A stretch of 64,000 bases of DNA from Lewinella sp038528965 (GCA_038528965.1 JBCBEC010000008.1:62001-126000); one strand, 5' to 3'. Positions 9,095 through 19,210 are shown, numbered from the stretch's first letter. Numbers and translations: made by a program. The notes: a model not told the origin generated them from the sequence alone.

Positions 9095-10744
9095 CTAGAA
9101 AATCAAATACGTACTCAACACCAGCGCTGTGATGATGATGGCAGCAATAGTTGCATATTTCCAAGGTGTAAGATCCAGTTGATCCGTAGCCACTGGCTCG
9201 TAGTCGGTTTCCCTGGGAGATACCTTACCCACAACCAACATAACAATTACATTAAAGACAAATAGGATGCCCATCACGTGCAAGAAATGTGGGTAGGCTT
9301 TGGCCTCAATAATGCTTAGTGCTTTGGCGTCGGTAATACCATTGGTAGCAGCTTCCGCAAGTGCTTGATCCACGAAGATAGGACTGAGGACAAACTGACT
9401 GATTAAGTAGAGTATTACACCAAGTGTCAAAACAATCTTTGCTCCAAGTGCAGGTACTCTTTTGGTATAAATCCCTACCAGAACGACTGCCAAGATGGGC
9501 ACACTAAGGCTACCCAACATCACTTGGATGTAGCTAAATAGACCATCCGGGGCATAGGCGATGAAAGGAGCAATAGCCATGGAAACTACGGCTAGCATCA
9601 AACCAAAGTTTTTACCCGCCTTTACCGTTTGCGTTTCGGTAGCGTCCTGTCGGAAAAATGGCTTGTACAGATCGAAGCCGAATAGAGTAGCACTACTATT
9701 TAAAAGGCTGTTGAAGGAACTTAAAATCGCACCGAAAAGTACGGCGGCGAAGAACCCGAGGAAAGCACCAGGCAAGACCGTTTTCACTAAGGTAGGGTAA
9801 GCCAGATCGGCATTCTCTAACTCACCATCAAATAGATGCCAGGCAATAATACCCGGTAGAACCACAATGACGGGGATCAGAAATTTCACCAAGGCCGCCA
9901 GGACCATCCCTTTTTGCCCTTCTTTTAAGTTTTTAGCACCAAATACCCGTTGTAAGATAGATTGGTTGGTACCCCAATAGTAAACTTGAGCCAGCATCAT
10001 TCCCGTAAAGATGGTTCCCACAGGAATGGAAGAATCAACGGCTCCGGCAGCAATGAACTTCTCGGGGTTGCTTTTCCAAAGTATATCAAGACCCGCAGAA
10101 GCGCTACCATCACCAATAGCCATGAGGCCAAACACCGGTATTAGTAAACCACCAATCAGCAGCCCAATGGCATTGACCAAATCTGATACAGCCACTGCTT
10201 TCAGCCCGCCAAAAATTGCGTAAACCGAACCGATGATACCAATACTCCACACACAAATCCAGATCCCGGCGGTTTCCGATAGCCCCAGCAGATTAGGTAA
10301 ATCAAATATGGTACTGAAGGCCAAAGAGCCTGAGTACAGGATTGTTGGTAGCAATACAATTCCGTAGGCGATCAAAAAGAGAATCGACAAGATGGAATTG
10401 GTTTGCTGATCAAAACGGTTGGAGATAAACTGAGGGATGGTTGTAATCCCCCCTTCCATATACTTAGGCAACAGGAAAAGTGCGGCAAAGAGAATAGCAA
10501 TAGCTGCTAAGGTTTCCCAGGCCATCACCAACACCCCCTCGGTAAAGGCTTGTCCGTTTAGTCCTACAATCTGTTCCGCGGATAAATTGGTTAACAAAAG
10601 AGAACCGGCAATGGTCAAAGCACCAAGGCTTCTACCTCCTAGGTAGTAACCATCCGCTGTGCTTTCATCAGTACTTCTAGTGGCATACCACGCAATAACT
10701 GCAACCATTAAAGTAAAACCTGCAAAGGATAGGATCGCTAGCAT
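9095..10744 (-). CDS. Sodium:solute symporter (SSS family, SGLT-like)
   Basis: A 549-residue polytopic membrane protein with about 14 hydrophobic segments. Family hallmarks are visible: YYLGGRSLG after the first helix, TNLSAEQIVGLNGQAF (the sodium/sugar-site helix of vSGLT-like proteins), GGLKAVAVSDLVNAIGL, and YYWGTNQSILQRVFGAKN. The match to vibrio SGLT in these segments suggests uptake of a sugar or sugar-like solute coupled to sodium, but the substrate cannot be read from sequence. Starts at the ATG at 10744. It is flanked by repeat-rich DNA and is not part of an obvious catabolic operon. Confidence 0.9.
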   Translation of the reverse strand: MLAILSFAGFTLMVAVIAWYATRSTDESTADGYYLGGRSLGALTIAGSLLLTNLSAEQIVGLNGQAFTEGVLVMAWETLAAIAILFAALFLLPKYMEGGITTIPQFISNRFDQQTNSILSILFLIAYGIVLLPTILYSGSLAFSTIFDLPNLLGLSETAGIWICVWSIGIIGSVYAIFGGLKAVAVSDLVNAIGLLIGGLLIPVFGLMAIGDGSASAGLDILWKSNPEKFIAAGAVDSSIPVGTIFTGMMLAQVYYWGTNQSILQRVFGAKNLKEGQKGMVLAALVKFLIPVIVVLPGIIAWHLFDGELENADLAYPTLVKTVLPGAFLGFFAAVLFGAILSSFNSLLNSSATLFGFDLYKPFFRQDATETQTVKAGKNFGLMLAVVSMAIAPFIAYAPDGLFSYIQVMLGSLSVPILAVVLVGIYTKRVPALGAKIVLTLGVILYLISQFVLSPIFVDQALAEAATNGITDAKALSIIEAKAYPHFLHVMGILFVFNVIVMLVVGKVSPRETDYEPVATDQLDLTPWKYATIAAIIITALVLSTYLIF

Positions 10745-11054
10745 ACATCAAGTTTTGACAGGAATCAGAGCAGATTGCGTCAAAATGAAACCGACTATTA
10801 CCCGCTCATTGGCAAAAAAGAAGTCCAATATAAGATTTCCGCGTTAATCTGGCGAAAACAGCACGAAGGGAGCAAGAATAATAGTAGGCACAGACGGATA
10901 AGGTCGCATAAGCTTTATGCTTTCTGTAGGAGCTCGTGAAAGAGGGGCCAGCTACATCATTTTGCAACTGGCCCAAGGGATTATATCGCCCTCCAAGGCA
11001 GGATTAAAGGTTAACAGCTTGTAAGGTGCGCCCAAAACGGCGCGATTGCCAAGC
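10745..11054. other. Intergenic region
   Basis: No gene. A GGGCCAG / CTGGCCC hairpin (10945-10951 with 10968-10974) could help end transcription of a neighbouring gene, but no T-run follows. Confidence 0.35.
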
Positions 11055-13037
11055 TTACTGCACAGTGATGATGCGCCCTTGGACAGGAATATCCTGAAGC
11101 TTAATGCGGGCTAAATAAGTACCAGGCAGCAGATCCCAAACGGGAACGGTGACCGTATTGGACAGACCATTTACTGATACACTACGAACCAAGATGGGAG
11201 CATCTGTACGATATATCTCTACCCACTCGAGCGATAGTATAGCGGGTGCTTCAATGACCAACTCATAATCAGCGGGAAGGGGATAAAGCGCAAATAAGTC
11301 CTCGCAAGCCGCTCGGGTGTAGACAGCACTGACCACACTTCCGTGAGCGTTTACGGCCTCCACCCGGAAATCATAGTTTAAGAAACCCCATATTCTACTA
11401 ACGAGATAGGAATGCTGGCCAGGAGGCAGAGTTACGGTGATCCAATTGGAAGAAACGGATGGCTTGTAGGAGACCACAAAGTAATCCGCACCACTGGCAT
11501 CAAACTGAACCATTACGTCCCGACATCCAGGTGCATCAACGACCTGATAAGAAGCGATCAGATCAGTAGGGGGATGATCCAGCATGATGGTTTTGGTCAC
11601 TTCGTTGGTAAAACCACTTGCGTCCTCGATGGTGAAGCTCAATTCTGCGTATATCTGCCCTTGCGAGTTCCGGAGCCAATTGTAGCCTGTAGTTGGTAAA
11701 TCACTTACGGTGAAGATCCACCAGGGGAAACTCTGCCCTACGCTATTATTCAAAACGTAGCTTCCGGACTGATGCAACGCCCGTAGTTGCCACTCCGAAG
11801 TACTGGGATACAGGGTAGTAGTTGGTTCCTCATCAATGAATTGGTAAATGAAGGCCACCTCTTCTCCTACTTCTACACTTGCAGGAATTGGCGTATACAG
11901 TTCATGTGGTACGCCAGGGCAACTTGGATTAAGCCAGCACTCGAAATCAAAGCCAAAGAGGCGTAGCTCATCTTCTATACCGACGATGGGACCATCGTCC
12001 CAGCCCATATCCTCGAGCATACTGAGCAGGAGTGGTCCTGGTTGGTGGACGGCCTCGCGAACCCGAAAAAAGGGCGTCATCAGGGCATTAGGCGTGTTGT
12101 TGTAAGTCAATTCATCCAGATGACTGATACTGCTACCGGGCAGAATGGGATCAGGTGCAAACAAGACCGCACCAGCCGCCGTGCCGCTACCCCATATCAT
12201 CGCGGTGGTAATCATATCGTAGACCTCATCGTAAAGTTGGCCAGGTTCGTAATTCGTTAGAAAATCAGGTATACCTGTCGTGGGATCTGCGAGGAAGCGT
12301 TGATAGATTAAGGGGAAATATTCGTCATTTTCATCCTTAACGCCGTAGCGGGCACTGAAAAGCGATATCGGACCATTTTCTCCCGTAACTATCCGTGGCC
12401 CCAATTCAAAAGCACTGCCCGTGATGCCTAAACCGTGCGCAATTTCGTGCAAGGCAACCGTTACGAAGTCGAACTGACCACTATCTGGTTGCGCATCGGT
12501 TCCGAAGTACCAGTTTTGGTTTTGATTAAAGGTAATTTCGATATCTGGTGCTCCGGGAATTAGATCTTCACCGGCCAAAAAATCCGCCAGGGCACTATCG
12601 TACCAGGTATCCTGAAAGAAAGTTGCCCCCGCCCGAGGGGTAAAATCTTTCAGGCCAGTTTCGGGGGGAGAAAAATACGCCAGTACTTCTCCTTCTATAT
12701 CTTCAAATCGTACCTGAATACGAATTCTGACTGGTGAACTCAGGTATTCCCGCCAGATCTCGGTAGCGTACAAGAAAGCGTTTCGACTGGTGGTGGTCCA
12801 TTGCCCGCCCGCAAACTCTACGTCAATGAAGAGATTTTTAGGGCGAACTGGATCTATGTCTGCGGGTACGCTAATGTTTCCTACACCTTCTCCAGCATAG
12901 GTTATGATTGGACTTCTTTGCGCCTGTACCTTAAGACCAAGGCCCAAGAAAAGGAGCGCTAATAAGTAGATACGCACTTGGCACAATAAACCAGCGTGCC
13001 AGCAGCTACCAAATGGATACGACATTGGGTTACGCAT
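11055..13037 (-). CDS. Secreted zincin-type metalloprotease with T9SS domain
   Basis: The 660-residue protein has a signal peptide (core about residues 22-36, ending KVQAQ), a metalloprotease-like domain with the zinc motif HEIAHGLGITGS (His197, Glu198, His201, with the extended Gly of metzincins), a beta-rich region of two Ig/FN3-like modules (about 370-570), and a T9SS sorting domain at the C-terminus (LYPLPADYELVIEAP, then LPGTYLARIKL). A Met typical of a Met-turn may lie in PNALMTPFF (about residues 315-325). It is predicted to be secreted and to cleave peptides, with substrate unknown. A second start (MSYPFG) four codons downstream is equally possible. Confidence 0.85.
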   Translation of the reverse strand: MRNPMSYPFGSCWHAGLLCQVRIYLLALLFLGLGLKVQAQRSPIITYAGEGVGNISVPADIDPVRPKNLFIDVEFAGGQWTTTSRNAFLYATEIWREYLSSPVRIRIQVRFEDIEGEVLAYFSPPETGLKDFTPRAGATFFQDTWYDSALADFLAGEDLIPGAPDIEITFNQNQNWYFGTDAQPDSGQFDFVTVALHEIAHGLGITGSAFELGPRIVTGENGPISLFSARYGVKDENDEYFPLIYQRFLADPTTGIPDFLTNYEPGQLYDEVYDMITTAMIWGSGTAAGAVLFAPDPILPGSSISHLDELTYNNTPNALMTPFFRVREAVHQPGPLLLSMLEDMGWDDGPIVGIEDELRLFGFDFECWLNPSCPGVPHELYTPIPASVEVGEEVAFIYQFIDEEPTTTLYPSTSEWQLRALHQSGSYVLNNSVGQSFPWWIFTVSDLPTTGYNWLRNSQGQIYAELSFTIEDASGFTNEVTKTIMLDHPPTDLIASYQVVDAPGCRDVMVQFDASGADYFVVSYKPSVSSNWITVTLPPGQHSYLVSRIWGFLNYDFRVEAVNAHGSVVSAVYTRAACEDLFALYPLPADYELVIEAPAILSLEWVEIYRTDAPILVRSVSVNGLSNTVTVPVWDLLPGTYLARIKLQDIPVQGRIITVQ

Positions 13038-13069
13038 AAAAAAGGGGTATAAAAAAGTTGAGGAAGAGG

Positions 13070-13100
13070 ACCGGAGCTGGGCAATTGCTCCAGCTCCGGT
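13070..13100 (-). terminator. Hairpin after the beta-helix gene
   Basis: ACCGGAGCTGG (13070-13080) pairs perfectly with CCAGCTCCGGT (13090-13100), 34 bp past the stop of the minus-strand gene ending at 13134. A T-run appears only some 15 nt later on the minus strand, so it may be a weak terminator or an mRNA-protecting stem. Confidence 0.5.
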
Positions 13101-13133
13101 TTGAGCTATCTAATCTGCTACGAAAAGGGTAAT

Positions 13134-15983
13134 CTATTCTTTGATAAACATGCGCTGATACTGATCACCATCAGCACTTAAATAGTGTACCCAATACGTA
13201 CCGGCTGCCCGTAGGCTGAGATCAAGCTCAAGGGCTGGAACGTCACTTTCACTAAATTGCTGTTCGTGCACCACTCGGCCCAACATATCAACGCAGCGAA
13301 GTTCACCGCCACCGGAGGGAAGATCAATCCGAACGCGATCACTGGCAGGATTCGGGTAAACTGACATTACTGCGGTCTCTGGCTTAGCAATCTCATTTTG
13401 CATAGATACTAATCCATTGCCTCCGAGTACCGGACTATCTTGCTCGCAGTGAGGCAAAAGGGAACGTGCCCAGCGAGCGGCACGGCCATCTTCAGCACTT
13501 AGGGTACGGGCATAGGCCCAGAAGTTTTCCCAATCTGTTTCGGTTAGATCATTGACCAGCCAATTGGTCACAAAGTCCAGAATAGCCGCCTGCCGGGTAG
13601 TCTTGTCCGAGCTTGGTGTCGGGCGCGGGATCAGGCTCAAGGCCAATTGCCTGTTCTGCCGAATGGTTTGATCCAGGTTAAAGATGGCATCATTTTTAGC
13701 TTTGATGGCATCAAGGTAAACCTGGCGATTGGCTGCGTAAGTTTCGTCAATAATCGTATCCGAAACCGGCTGATGAGCAACAGTCAACTGCCTGAGGGCC
13801 TGTACTTCTTGCGTTAGCGCCGCGTAGAGATTATCCCGCGTATTCTGGTGGCTTTGCTCTGCCTGCAGCGCGAGTTTAATCCGTTGTTCCCAGCGTGCAA
13901 ATTTCCCGCTATCCTTGTTTTTGTTATATTGATAGAACGTTTCAATTGCGGGGTCCTGCGTTCGCAATTGCGGATCATCAAAGAGCTTGTACATAATGGC
14001 TACTTTGCCATCCCAAATTGCTACTTCGTCGTCCGTTGTTTCGTTCGCAACTCCCGTAACAACATCCATTTCCCAAGCGGTCAGAGCCTGTGCACTGCCA
14101 CCCAGAGTACCTCCCCCAGACACACAAGGGTTCGTTGGTCCAGGGAACAGTAAGAACCAACCGGCCGCTGTTGGAAAAATCGGGCTAGGGAAAATCGCGG
14201 GATTAGTCGATTCTACTCTGAATTGAGAGGCTATTGCCATACTTCCTATCGACAAGAAAGCTGCCCGTCCGTCGTAGGCGCCCGGAGCGGTTGACCAGGT
14301 ATTACCGTGTCGCGTTTGCACCCCGATTCTTCCCTGACTGCCACCAGAAGGACCGATGAATAATCCATCAAAATGGCGACCGATGGTATTGCTTTGCAGT
14401 TGGGTATCATCGTTATTTCCTAAAAACAAAAACCCATAGAAGGTACTATCCGTCGTGTTGTTGCAGATTTTGAACTGCGGAGATTCTAAAAGATTAATAC
14501 CCGCTGAACTATGAGAGGGGTCATAATCTCCGACAATGCTGTTACCTGTGATTTCGTTACCTCCCGAAACCTCGTAACCTTCGACCTTAATACCAAACAT
14601 GGTGCCAACCGTACCGGGTACCATGGGGACACCCTTAGCCAACCTAATGGTATTGTCTAAAATCTTGGTATTAAAAGCTCCCGACATAGTTTGGACACCA
14701 ATTGCTGCTCCCGGCAAATCATCCTGGGTGAATGTGATGGTATTATTATTAATCAACATTTCATCATCACTGGGAAAATCTACTGTCACCCCAATCCCCG
14801 TTCCGTTGGGCATAGTGATCGTGTTGTCAAAAATTTGATTATGGATGGTATTACCTCTGGCAATACTTCGATTCACAGCAATTCCCGCAAAAATTTTCGT
14901 ACTGTTATCTACCGTATTATCGTAGATTGCAACATTCTGAAAAGACGTATTCGCTGCGGAATTGATTCCATATTCCATATTCTCACCAATCCTACTTTTG
15001 GTAATGCGCATATCTGCTCCGAACCCGTAGATGCCATCCACACAATTATAGAACTCAGAAGAAGTAGTGCTTGCTCCTCCGGAGGTACTCTCGTTCACGT
15101 AAAGTTGCCCTCCGATACTCTCTACCCCGTAACCAGTCGATAGATTATCTCCAGTTTCATCAGTTAGGTCAAAGAATGTTCCCCCCTCCAACATCAAGCA
15201 GGATTCTACCGAGACAATCCCATTTAACATACCATGGAAAACATTGCCGTCCTCCTCGGAGCCTACATCAGCCACACACCTATTCAGATAAATACCGGCG
15301 TAGGCGCGCTCAAGAGAAACAGGGAGATGGCCGGCAAAGGCAGTATTCAATTCACTACTACAGGTAAAAGTATTTCCGGAGAAATTTGTCAGATTAATGG
15401 TAGCCCCGCTGGCGTTGGCCGTTACGTTGGTGATCCCGACAAAATTGCGGTTGAAGGTATTGTCAACGATCTGAGCAACTGCACCATCTTCCATTTGCAC
15501 AGCGTATTCGGCATCCTCCACCTGATTGCGGAACATCACTAAACGGGCATCTTTTTCCACGTAGATCCCATCCCACAAATCGGTACAGGCAAAGAACGTA
15601 CTCCGGTAGGCCGCCAGACGCTCCCCCTCTAAGACAATGATTTTTGCTCCTGGATGCAGGCGTATATTACACCCTATCAGATAAAGTACATCATCAATGA
15701 TAAGTGTACCATCAATTTCGATGTCATCATTAGCAACGAATAGCGGCAGCTGGCTGGAGAAGGTAACGTTTGCGTTGTTTGGTACCACGGGAAAAGTCCG
15801 ATCTGGCAGCCAATTGGGTTGGGTAATGGAGTCGCACAAGGTCGTACCATCTCCATCTCCTGATGGTCCTGGGTCACTACAGGTCCTCTGGGGATTAAAT
15901 GGTAATACTTGCTGCCCCCAGGAAGGTACGGAGAGGCAGAAAAAAGCGATCAACGCAAGAAATTTAAAGGTAGGATTGGGCAT
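13134..15983 (-). CDS. Secreted parallel beta-helix repeat protein with T9SS domain
   Basis: I place the start at the ATG at 15983, because MPNPTFKFLALIAFFCLSVPSWGQQ is an ideal signal peptide; the frame stays open to another ATG at 16028, which would add 15 residues. The next ~500 residues repeat short Asn/Thr-rich beta units (for example NNNTITFTQDD, ILDNTIRL, NEITGNSIVGD) typical of right-handed parallel beta-helix (PbH1/NosD-like) folds. A helical stretch follows (about 700-830). The C-terminus is a T9SS sorting domain (VYPNPASDRVRIDLPSGG). Such proteins are usually adhesins or polysaccharide-acting enzymes; nothing here fixes which. It lies upstream of the metalloprotease gene on the same strand, 97 bp apart. 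Confidence 0.82.
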   Translation of the reverse strand: MPNPTFKFLALIAFFCLSVPSWGQQVLPFNPQRTCSDPGPSGDGDGTTLCDSITQPNWLPDRTFPVVPNNANVTFSSQLPLFVANDDIEIDGTLIIDDVLYLIGCNIRLHPGAKIIVLEGERLAAYRSTFFACTDLWDGIYVEKDARLVMFRNQVEDAEYAVQMEDGAVAQIVDNTFNRNFVGITNVTANASGATINLTNFSGNTFTCSSELNTAFAGHLPVSLERAYAGIYLNRCVADVGSEEDGNVFHGMLNGIVSVESCLMLEGGTFFDLTDETGDNLSTGYGVESIGGQLYVNESTSGGASTTSSEFYNCVDGIYGFGADMRITKSRIGENMEYGINSAANTSFQNVAIYDNTVDNSTKIFAGIAVNRSIARGNTIHNQIFDNTITMPNGTGIGVTVDFPSDDEMLINNNTITFTQDDLPGAAIGVQTMSGAFNTKILDNTIRLAKGVPMVPGTVGTMFGIKVEGYEVSGGNEITGNSIVGDYDPSHSSAGINLLESPQFKICNNTTDSTFYGFLFLGNNDDTQLQSNTIGRHFDGLFIGPSGGSQGRIGVQTRHGNTWSTAPGAYDGRAAFLSIGSMAIASQFRVESTNPAIFPSPIFPTAAGWFLLFPGPTNPCVSGGGTLGGSAQALTAWEMDVVTGVANETTDDEVAIWDGKVAIMYKLFDDPQLRTQDPAIETFYQYNKNKDSGKFARWEQRIKLALQAEQSHQNTRDNLYAALTQEVQALRQLTVAHQPVSDTIIDETYAANRQVYLDAIKAKNDAIFNLDQTIRQNRQLALSLIPRPTPSSDKTTRQAAILDFVTNWLVNDLTETDWENFWAYARTLSAEDGRAARWARSLLPHCEQDSPVLGGNGLVSMQNEIAKPETAVMSVYPNPASDRVRIDLPSGGGELRCVDMLGRVVHEQQFSESDVPALELDLSLRAAGTYWVHYLSADGDQYQRMFIKE

Positions 15984-16226
15984 ACCAGTAACCACCCTCC
16001 CCCACGGGGAAAAGTAAGAATAGAACATAGATTTGTTGATTTAAAAGATTACGAATTCATTAGGAGCTTCCAACTTGGGGCTATAGCCGTCAGATTTCGC
16101 GCGCGTTACCCCAAGCCAAAAAATAACAAGGGGTGTTTAAGGGCTTTCGATAAGCTATTGATTAGAAGCTCCGTAAGCGAATGAATAGCCTACCGAAAGC
16201 CACAAGGCGATGACTAAATAATTGAT

Positions 16227-16241
16227 GTGCCAGTCTGGCAC
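16227..16241. terminator. Small palindromic hairpin
   Basis: GTGCCAG-T-CTGGCAC lies 20 bp past the stop of the gene ending at 16261 (minus strand). The stem is strong but the loop is only one base and the T-run is missing, so its role as terminator is uncertain. Confidence 0.35.
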
Positions 16242-16260
16242 CGGGTAAAAGCTACCTCAA

Positions 16261-18252
16261 TTATTCCTGGCGGATAATAACATCCCACCAGTGGAGATAC
16301 GTATTTTGATCATCAATGGTGTTGTAATCCTGATCATCAGCGTACCCATTTAAGCGGGTTATCGTATTCCCAGTATAGTTGACCTCAGCATCATCGCAGT
16401 AAATCAGGTCTATATCTCCCAGCGGCACTACGTTTGCCGCCGTAACGGTAAAGACCCGTGATACTGACTTCGTCCGCTCAGAAGAAAAAGAGTATTTGGT
16501 TTCTTCCGTCCTTTCGGCTCCTCCTCCTTCACCCAGGAATGGAAGCGGTACTTTTACCTTAACTCCTTGGGTAGATTCAAAACCAACGGTGATGACTTCC
16601 GTATCAGTTTGCGTATTGCCGGAAACGAGTTGATCGTTATCAATTTCCGTCATATTGACCCGAATAAGGTTGCCGTAGATGCTGGCGTCCCAGTCTTCGT
16701 TGTTGCCATCTCCGGAGGCTGGCATGTAATGGGTGTTTTCGAATACCCACTCATTTGTGCCGATAATTACGGCCACGAAGTCCCCTAGTACAGCAAAGGA
16801 AATACTCTGTGGATGACTCGACGCGCTGGTATTATCCGTAAGGAAGCCGTAGAAGAAGCCCTCACTGGGTGTAGCATTCCAGGTTGTGGCATCTTCCATA
16901 CATAGGGTATTGAATTCGTTGATACCAATTCCGTCGTAGTAGTCACCGTCGTCCTCACAATCGAGCATAGTGGCCCTACTTACTACCATTTTTGTGTTCG
17001 TTAAGAACGGGCAGTCCTCCGTTCCGGGTGGGCAGGCAGCCGCGTTAAGGCGAGTAATATCATATCGGATGTTGATCAACTTCTCTGAACCAGGAATATG
17101 TTCGCTAGTAACCCAGTAATAGTCTTCTACATCATCAAAAGCATGTCGTGCTAAGATATTATGGTCTTCTTGACAGTCTCTAAGACAATCACAGTCACAG
17201 TCGGGATCATCCGCATCAATCAAGCCATCTCTATCATCGTCGGTGCCATTACTACAGTCAATTTCTACGGTATAATAGCATTCGTCCTCGTCGATCAGAC
17301 CATCTTCATCATCATCTATTCCGTTATCGCAGATCTCATCACAAGACAGGCATTTTGTGGGTACGGGTGGGAGATCATCTGGGGGAAGGAGTTTACTACA
17401 CGATCTGGCGGCCTCCCGCAGTTCCATTACATTAATTGTTTCGTAGGTGCTTGCCCCTAGTTGAACAGTCTCCGCCACTTGATCCATCATTTCCATGATG
17501 CAGTCAACTCCTTCGGCAATCACGTCTCCGTAATACTGATCAATAAAAATCTCTCTTGCCAAGTTTCTGCTATGTACTGGCAGAACGTAGTTCAGTTCTG
17601 CGTTTTTCACAAAAAACGGAACGATTTGGCGGTAAGGTTCCCGTTCACCTATTTCGTGCAGCACTAGCTGTTCATTTTGATCAAAATGTTCGTTAGCTGT
17701 ATCCGCTTCGCCAAAGCCGGTCCACTTGCCGTTTACGTTTTTGGTACGAATGTCCGGAAAAACCACAAACGGAAATTCGAAATAGGTGTCCTTAATTCCT
17801 TTATCCTGATTGATAGGATGAAAAAACCAGGTGATGTAATCTGGCACATCCAACACCAAGGTATAGGCTTCTTGCCCTACGCGGGCCAAGAAGGCATCAA
17901 AGGCTTCTGCTTCGAGCTCATTTGCCGTAACGATAGCGTCTTTTACGTAGCCTTCGGAATAACGTCGCATCACAAAATCCAGGAAAAACAGCTCGTCCGA
18001 AGCTCCGGTTTCCGTATCTACAATAGCTTCGAAAAGTGCTCTTTTAAAAGCACTGTTTGTATTGCAGGTTCGAGCTACCCATTTAGCCACTTGAATTTTG
18101 GCCTCCTCCTCAAAGGCGGATACCAGGGGCACATTGGGGGCATGTAAGGACCGTCCATCTTCGCCCACAATAGGGTAATCCTTGTCACAGGCAAGGAAAA
18201 GAATTAGCATTCCACTCAGTAACAAGAGTGTAAACGATTTAAAAAATTGCAT
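16261..18252 (-). CDS. Large lipoprotein with acidic calcium-binding-like repeats
   Basis: The 663-residue protein begins with a lipoprotein signal (lipobox ending in Cys22, followed by DKDYP). Around residues 300-355 there are two copies of an acidic motif, NGIDDDEDGLIDEDE and NGTDDDRDGLIDADD, surrounded by Cys. This resembles MopE or thrombospondin-type-3-like calcium-binding repeats. The N-terminal part (about 40-290) is helical and the C-terminal part beta-rich, with no recognisable enzyme motif. There is no T9SS domain, so anchoring is by lipid. The gene stands alone, with about 250 bp on its 5' side. Function unknown; calcium binding is inferred. Confidence 0.8.
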   Translation of the reverse strand: MQFFKSFTLLLLSGMLILFLACDKDYPIVGEDGRSLHAPNVPLVSAFEEEAKIQVAKWVARTCNTNSAFKRALFEAIVDTETGASDELFFLDFVMRRYSEGYVKDAIVTANELEAEAFDAFLARVGQEAYTLVLDVPDYITWFFHPINQDKGIKDTYFEFPFVVFPDIRTKNVNGKWTGFGEADTANEHFDQNEQLVLHEIGEREPYRQIVPFFVKNAELNYVLPVHSRNLAREIFIDQYYGDVIAEGVDCIMEMMDQVAETVQLGASTYETINVMELREAARSCSKLLPPDDLPPVPTKCLSCDEICDNGIDDDEDGLIDEDECYYTVEIDCSNGTDDDRDGLIDADDPDCDCDCLRDCQEDHNILARHAFDDVEDYYWVTSEHIPGSEKLINIRYDITRLNAAACPPGTEDCPFLTNTKMVVSRATMLDCEDDGDYYDGIGINEFNTLCMEDATTWNATPSEGFFYGFLTDNTSASSHPQSISFAVLGDFVAVIIGTNEWVFENTHYMPASGDGNNEDWDASIYGNLIRVNMTEIDNDQLVSGNTQTDTEVITVGFESTQGVKVKVPLPFLGEGGGAERTEETKYSFSSERTKSVSRVFTVTAANVVPLGDIDLIYCDDAEVNYTGNTITRLNGYADDQDYNTIDDQNTYLHWWDVIIRQE

Positions 18253-18449
18253 AACAATAGTTTTGTTGCCTTCATTTACCCATTCCAGCTTCGGGTCTTA
18301 CTTTCCTAATTTCAAGGCGACTGGTTTCAGAGAGCGCGTCCGCCGCCAGTTAGCATCTACAAAAGCCTGATTTTCATGGCATATCCAACCAATCCAGGCC
18401 GCTTACTTATTACCATCTACTTTTTCATCTTGGACAAAGTCAACACAAG

Positions 18450-18468
18450 CCAAGTGAACGTCACTTGG
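18450..18468. terminator. Hairpin after the sigma/TPR operon
   Basis: CCAAGTGA-ACG-TCACTTGG is a perfect 8-bp stem, 33 bp past the stop at 18502. The T-rich tract lies on the plus-strand side (ATTTTTCTC), so a role for the minus-strand operon is uncertain. Confidence 0.35.
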
Positions 18469-18501
18469 GTCTAAATTTTTCTCTTCCTTTTTAATGGTTA
18501 C

Positions 18502-19188
18502 TTACTCTGGCAGCTGCTTAAGCAGCGCCTCAGCCTCCACGGTCCGCCAGTTCGAAGCGGCTATTTCTTCTAGTACCTGACGGGCTGCTGGTATTTGCTC
18601 TGCTTGCAAGTACGCAAGTGCTAAGAACCACCGGCTCTCTGCTGTAAATTTGCCAAAGGGCCATTGTCTGGCACGTTCCAAGTGCGGTATCGCCGCCTGC
18701 CCTTGTGGTGGATCTTGATAGAGATAACTCAAGCCCAGATACAATACATCCTCTTCTATGATCGCACTATCTCGGTCTACCAGTTGTTGCCGCAATCGGG
18801 CTGCCTCTGAGAAATTCCCCTCGGTATAAGCCGCTATGGCATAACTACGCAAAGAATCAAGAATGGCATCACTCTTACGTCCTTCCTTGTTGGCGAAGGG
18901 TTGGGCCAAGTATTCATCCAATAATGCATACTGGTCTTTTGGGGTTACCGGCCATAAATACACCACACTCAGAATCAGTGCCAGGCTCGCTGCTATTGCC
19001 AACCAAGGCCTTAGCTTCCTAATGACTGATGTACGCCGCCGAGGAGGCATTTGGTAGTCGTCCTTCAGTTGCTGCTGCCATCGCTTGCGCAATTGCCGAT
19101 CATGCAGTGCATCCAACATCTGTTCGCTTGTCTTTTCCAACTCCTTCCCACTTAAGTGGGGCTGGGTATATTTCTCACTAGTCTTCAT
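18502..19188 (-). CDS. Membrane-anchored TPR protein, possible anti-sigma or adaptor
   Basis: The 228-residue protein has a charged cytoplasmic N-terminus (about 1-60, with RQLRKRWQQQL and PPRRR), one membrane helix (about 62-81, LAIAASLALILSVVYLW), and a helical C-terminal domain that reads as three or four TPR-like pairs (GNFSEAARLRQQLVDRD, LGLSYLYQDPPQGQAAIPHLE, LALAYLQAEQIPAARQVLEE). It begins 22 bp after the sigma factor stop codon and is surely co-transcribed with it. One membrane helix with a cytoplasmic tail next to an ECF sigma gene is the layout of an anti-sigma factor, but I do not see the zinc motif (HxxxCxxC) of the classical type, so an adaptor role for the TPR part is equally possible. 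Confidence 0.75.
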   Translation of the reverse strand: MKTSEKYTQPHLSGKELEKTSEQMLDALHDRQLRKRWQQQLKDDYQMPPRRRTSVIRKLRPWLAIAASLALILSVVYLWPVTPKDQYALLDEYLAQPFANKEGRKSDAILDSLRSYAIAAYTEGNFSEAARLRQQLVDRDSAIIEEDVLYLGLSYLYQDPPQGQAAIPHLERARQWPFGKFTAESRWFLALAYLQAEQIPAARQVLEEIAASNWRTVEAEALLKQLPE

Positions 19189-19210
19189 GTGGTACTCCCT
19201 ATTGTTGTAT

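Noticed and set aside
13848..15542. Series of plus-strand frames of 70-150 codons
   Set aside because: All are antisense shadows of the beta-helix gene.
18502..19188. Classical zinc-dependent anti-sigma domain in the TPR protein
   Set aside because: The HxxxCxxC motif is absent, so anti-sigma function is only a positional inference.
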